From positions 620,029-684,028 of the forward strand of contig NW_019091368.1 of NCBI RefSeq assembly GCF_001949145.1: a stretch of DNA of 64,000 nt, in the 5' to 3' direction. The notes beneath the pieces are model-generated. The model searched no databases and was not told the DNA's origin. It was given only the letters and a program-made list of their open reading frames with translations. This document shows, piece by piece, positions 60,917-64,000 of this stretch (within the stretch, counting starts at the first letter, position 1; each line of letters starts with the position of its first letter). The position numbers and the translations under genes were made by a program. Source of the DNA: Acanthaster planci (lineage: Eukaryota; Echinodermata; Asteroidea; Valvatida; Acanthasteridae).

Positions 60917-62387
60917 CTGTGTGTATGGATAGCAATGCGGAATTGGTCAGTTGTCGGAGTGGACACACAAGAGAAAGAGGAATGAGATCCAATGAAAGAG
61001 TAGATCTGGATTTGTTTTTGGATTTATTTTCCCTAAGTCACAACTACATACAACGGTAACGAAACAAATTATTTACAGGTGGTGACAGATACGGGGCACC
61101 AGGAAAAAACCTAAGCCTGGTCCTGCTTTAATGGAAGGGAAGGTAGACTGGTCATGCCGTATGGCTGGCACATTTGGACAGACGCATCGCAAGAATAAAG
61201 AACAGACAATGTTCCAGTAATAGGGCTCTATGATTTCAAGGGTATGCCTGGTATTGCTTCTGTGGCTGACAAGCTGTGATTGGTCAGTTGGAGACTGTGA
61301 GGTGCATGTATGATTGGTCAACCGATAAGGCTGTACAGAAGGCAAGATATGACCAATCAATTGGTGAGGCTGTAAGAAAGGTAAGATGTGATTGGTCAAG
61401 ATCACTAAAAGTAGTTAGATAGCATGTTTTGGTTGGTTAATTTGGGGTCAGGTGGGCAGCAAAAAAGGGCAATATTACAATAAGACAATAAACACGGTGG
61501 TGTCAAGTACAAGTTGATGGAAATGGTCAAACTGTCCTAGCACTGTGTAAAAAGGAAACTGTGATCAATCAAATGTGACCGGCTCCAGAAAATGGGTGCT
61601 AAGTCGCCAGACTCAGGTTAGGAATTTTGATATGTCTGGTTTCTGTACATCACAAGCTACAATTTGATATAGGAATGACCCCTGTAGTGCGCTGTGTTCC
61701 GGAGATATATGGACATATGTATATCCATACTTCAAGATTCAATAAAAGCACTTTTCCAGAAAAACCTCATGAAGTACAGCGCTTGGAAACACGATATTAT
61801 ATAGGATTTCTTACTGAATGATCCATTTTTCATCTTATTCCATGTTTGTAGTCACAAATTCTAGAAATATCAATATTACAGAAGCCATTAAAGGAAAAAC
61901 ACACAATCACATTTTTGAAGAAATTTTGCCCTCTCCAAATAGAACAGGCCATTACGTGTTTTGACTTAATACCCTTTTTTTGCAGAGCAGGTCACAAATT
62001 TAGGGAAGGTACAAAGTACTGGCTGTGACCCAACCTACAAAAAAACAATAATCACAAGTCACAAAAGCTACTTCAGTAAAAATATTTAAAACAATCTTGG
62101 AAGGTGACCAAGCCGAACAAAACAGGTTGCAAATCGCTACAGCCAGTGCTTCTTACAACTAGGAACCCAAGACATTTTTATCAACACTGTGTTCGTTTTT
62201 TTATTAAAAGATCATCAAACTAAATGACACATCAGAACCTAGTGCCATTTGATATTTCTAGTGCAAGCTGAAACAAAAGAAGACTCATTTTGGAAATCTG
62301 GTCCCGTGTTTCCGTGAAATAACGCAGAATTGAATATGTGATTATTTCAGTAAATCAGGTGGGCAAAGGAACAAAGTGCTAACTTAC
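60917..62387 (-). other. Intron of the minus-strand gene with a 39-bp repeat
   Basis: A 1.47 kb AT-rich intron with consistent phase-2 borders. It holds a short imperfect tandem repeat at 61277-61400 and nothing else recognisable. Confidence 0.75.
61277..61400. repeat. Imperfect 39-bp tandem repeat
   Basis: Units starting TGATTGGTCA (one TGACCAATCA) begin at 61277, 61311, 61350 and 61389. The two complete 39-bp units share AGGCTGTA-AGAA-GGTAAGAT. TGATTGGTCA is close to an inverted CCAAT box, but the context is intronic. Confidence 0.75.
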
Positions 62388-62570
62388 AGTTCAGCAACTT
62401 CAGAGCCAAAGTTGATGGAGATGGGCGTGCCAGAGGTCTTGGAGTCAATGGGGTCACTCAGCAGGGTTCTCATGACACTGGACACACCATCCGTTCCATC
62501 GATTTCACTACGCGGGGAGCCAACCGACAGGCCACTGGCCAAAGAGGAAGCAAGCTTGCTCCTGACAGTG
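62388..62570 (-). CDS. GAIN/GPS-like membrane protein, extracellular exon
   Basis: Acceptor CCCCTCCAG (exon start 62570) and donor CT|GTAAGT (end 62388) give a 183-bp exon, phase 2 on both sides. It encodes TVRSKLASSLASGLSVGSPR, then IDGTDGVSSVMRTLLSDPID and TSGTPISINFGSEVAEL. The acceptor six codons further on is not needed, because this one restores the frame exactly with the upstream exon. The Ser-rich helix-like start followed by strand-like sequence fits the region between GAIN subdomains A and B, but this is inference. Confidence 0.82.
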
Positions 62571-62948
62571 CTGGAGGGGAGGGAGGAAAGAGGTGGGAGC
62601 AACGTGAATTGGGATCATTGATTCCATCATCTTGGGTCAGTATAGACCTCTATCGTAGGGCAGCCATCTTGCTTTCTACCATTCAAAGCAATGCAACCAA
62701 ACTGAGATTGGAAGGAAAAATAGTCTGTTCCCTTTATCAATATGTGAAGTTGTATTACTACTGCTATGGGTCTACAGGGAACAAGAAAAACATGGCAGCA
62801 CCATAATAAAAGTCTCATAACTTAATAGTTGCTTGGCTGAACCAGGTTACCAGCTAAAATATTACGCATTCAGCATTATTACAACTGGTTCCCGTTTCAT
62901 TTCTGCTTAACACATTTCAAAATGTGGTTAGTTTCAGTGGACTTGGGC

Positions 62949-63112
62949 CCTGTTCTAATCAGAAATGCACGCTGGTCCCTCGGGCAACAGCTTTGGGGTG
63001 ACCAGGTTATTGCACTGCCCAGGCAGATGCATGCTCACTCCAAAATGGGCTCACAAAATCAGAGACACAAGCTTTCTGTCCCGTAAAAGGGGCTTGTCAA
63101 ATTAGAACAGGG
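62949..63112. mobile_element. Possible short MITE with inverted ends
   Basis: CCTGTTCTAAT at 62949-62959 is mirrored by ATTAGAACAGG at 63101-63112, bounding about 164 bp of non-coding sequence. The inverted ends are short (11 bp), so this is tentative. Confidence 0.4.
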
Positions 63113-63170
63113 AAACTGGACTACAAAATGGAATTTCAGGTTAGGGATATAAGAGAAACACGGTACCGGG

Positions 63171-63326
63171 AATACGGGCGATTCACAAAAGTGCGCCTCC
63201 AAGAGTTAGCAACGCGTTGGCCAATCACAACGCGCGAAATTTGTCAACCCTTTCCAAACGCGCATTGGGTCAACAAATTTCGCGTTGAAAACTCTTGGAG
63301 GCGCACTATTGTGAAACATATATATT
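63171..63326. mobile_element. Fold-back MITE, copy 2
   Basis: This copy is homologous to 15818-15989: AATACGGGCG, CACAAAAGTGCGCC, CCAAGAGTT, TTGGCCAATCACAA, CGAAATTTGTC on the left, and the mirror GGGTCAACAAATTTCGCG, AACTCTTGGAGGCGCACT, ATTGTGAA on the right. The extreme right end has decayed to an AT-rich ACATATATATT. It is slightly shorter than copy 1. Confidence 0.85.
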
Positions 63327-63468
63327 TTACAGTAAGAGAAGTCCACCCCAAAACAGAAAAAGCTATCACCTTTTCTCAATAAAATCATCATTCCTCATGT
63401 ACCAAACTCCTTTTTGTCAGTGCAAACATTGTAAAACATGACTCCATGATGTTGGGGGTTTCCCCTAC

Positions 63469-63625
63469 CTGATCTGAGCCAGAATACTCTCATGGTAAAC
63501 CGGGTCCAACCCTTCACTGATGACATCTAGCTTTCCCGATACGGTGGTGGCACTGGCTGATGGGATTGGTTCATCCGCCCCAATGAACACATCGATGATG
63601 GTTTCCAGCTGGGTCACAAAGTCAC
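63469..63625 (-). CDS. GAIN/GPS-like membrane protein, most 5' exon in the window
   Basis: Acceptor CCTTGCAG (exon start 63625, phase 1) and donor CAG|GTAGGG (end 63469, phase 2) bound 157 bp. The exon encodes DFVTQLETIIDVFIGADEPI, then ASATTVSGKLDVISEGLDPV and YHESILAQI. The amphipathic, helix-like pattern fits a GAIN-A-type helical subdomain. The gene continues beyond this exon to higher coordinates; no further exon was recognised in 63626-64000. With the other five exons it gives 464 residues ending at the TAA at 56743. Confidence 0.8.
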
Positions 63626-64000
63626 CTGCAAGGTACCGACACCGGTTAAATAGTGAGAAATACTCCAAGAAGCAAAGCTGGGGGCGTTGCTTTGTCTGTG
63701 GTTGATCTGAATTTTGATGTTATCAATTGAGAAAAGAAAAATTTCAAGTGGAAATAGCTTGCATAGATCTTGGGACAGTGGCCTTTGAAATAGCTTAGCG
63801 GAAGATCCTGATTGACATTATCCACTGCATGGATGTTTGACAAGGGGTTCAGACTCCTTTTAGATCTTGGTTATGACCAAACATGGTTTGGGTGGAGGTC
63901 AGAGGTCAATTACATACATGTAGGTGGCACCAGTGACCATTTTGTTTTGTTGAATACAAAACAAATCTTTATTTTATCCAAGAATTTAATAGCATTTTTG
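63626..64000 (-). other. Upstream intron of the minus-strand gene (partial)
   Basis: No exon was recognised. It contains a perfect DR1 sequence, AGGTCAGAGGTCA, at 63896-63908 and one TACATGTA. Confidence 0.6.
63896..63908 (+). promoter_or_regulatory. Perfect DR1 nuclear-receptor half-site repeat
   Basis: AGGTCA-G-AGGTCA is the consensus DR1 element bound by HNF4, RXR heterodimers and COUP-TF. It lies in an intron of the minus-strand gene. Occupancy is unknown. Confidence 0.35.

Larger units (their letters stand above)
62571..63468 (-). other. Intron of the minus-strand gene holding two fold-back elements
   Basis: The 898-bp intron is occupied to about a third by repeats: an element with short inverted ends at 62949-63112 and the second copy of the fold-back MITE at 63171-63326. 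Confidence 0.75.

Noticed and set aside
1-64000. CRISPR arrays, bacterial operons, phage or toxin systems
   Set aside because: The window is clearly eukaryotic with spliced genes; the tandem repeats lack the spacer pattern of CRISPR arrays.

Overview
This is a metazoan (eukaryotic) genomic window: spliced genes with GT-AG introns, AT-rich non-coding DNA, many short dispersed repeats, and one run of Ns marking an assembly gap (33701-33824). The invertebrate-style two-large-exon BCL11 gene, the single-pass GAIN/GPS membrane protein, the very frequent palindromes TACATGTA and TACCGGTA, and the fold-back elements suggest an invertebrate deuterostome. An echinoderm, perhaps a sea star, is my best guess, but this is inference and not proven by the sequence.

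Layout. Positions 1-38564 hold no convincing coding exon. This stretch is intergenic DNA and/or the first intron of BCL11. It carries several fold-back/MITE-like elements, short tandem repeats, tRNA-like SINE remnants and a few GC/CpG-richer islands that look like candidate regulatory DNA. Positions 38565-38972 and 45120-47212 are two plus-strand exons of a BCL11-family (CTIP) C2H2 zinc-finger transcriptional regulator. They join in frame (phase 1 to phase 1) and encode 832 residues plus stop. The short first exon seen in relatives, with the N-terminal repression motif, was not found. The 6.1 kb intron between them contains one of two copies of a ~400-bp dispersed repeat. The other copy lies just upstream of the first exon.

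Positions 47213-56742 are AT-rich and gene-free: the BCL11 3' UTR plus the intergenic space of a tail-to-tail gene pair. From 63625 down to 56743 the minus strand carries the 3' part of a second gene in six exons. Splice phases are consistent throughout and give 464 residues plus stop. It encodes a GAIN/GPS-like extracellular region, one transmembrane helix and a Gln/Pro-rich cytoplasmic tail. Its 5' part is outside the window. One exon is a 30-nt microexon.

The two genes have no obvious functional link. BCL11 is a nuclear transcription factor and the minus-strand gene a cell-surface protein. Their convergent arrangement and a strong plus-strand poly(A) signal about 30 bp from the minus-strand stop codon raise the possibility of overlapping 3' ends. 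I found no clear candidate for a wholly new biological system. The most useful observations are the degenerate single-pass GPS protein with its microexon, the long upstream BCL11 region with nuclear-receptor DR1-like motifs, and the repeat families.
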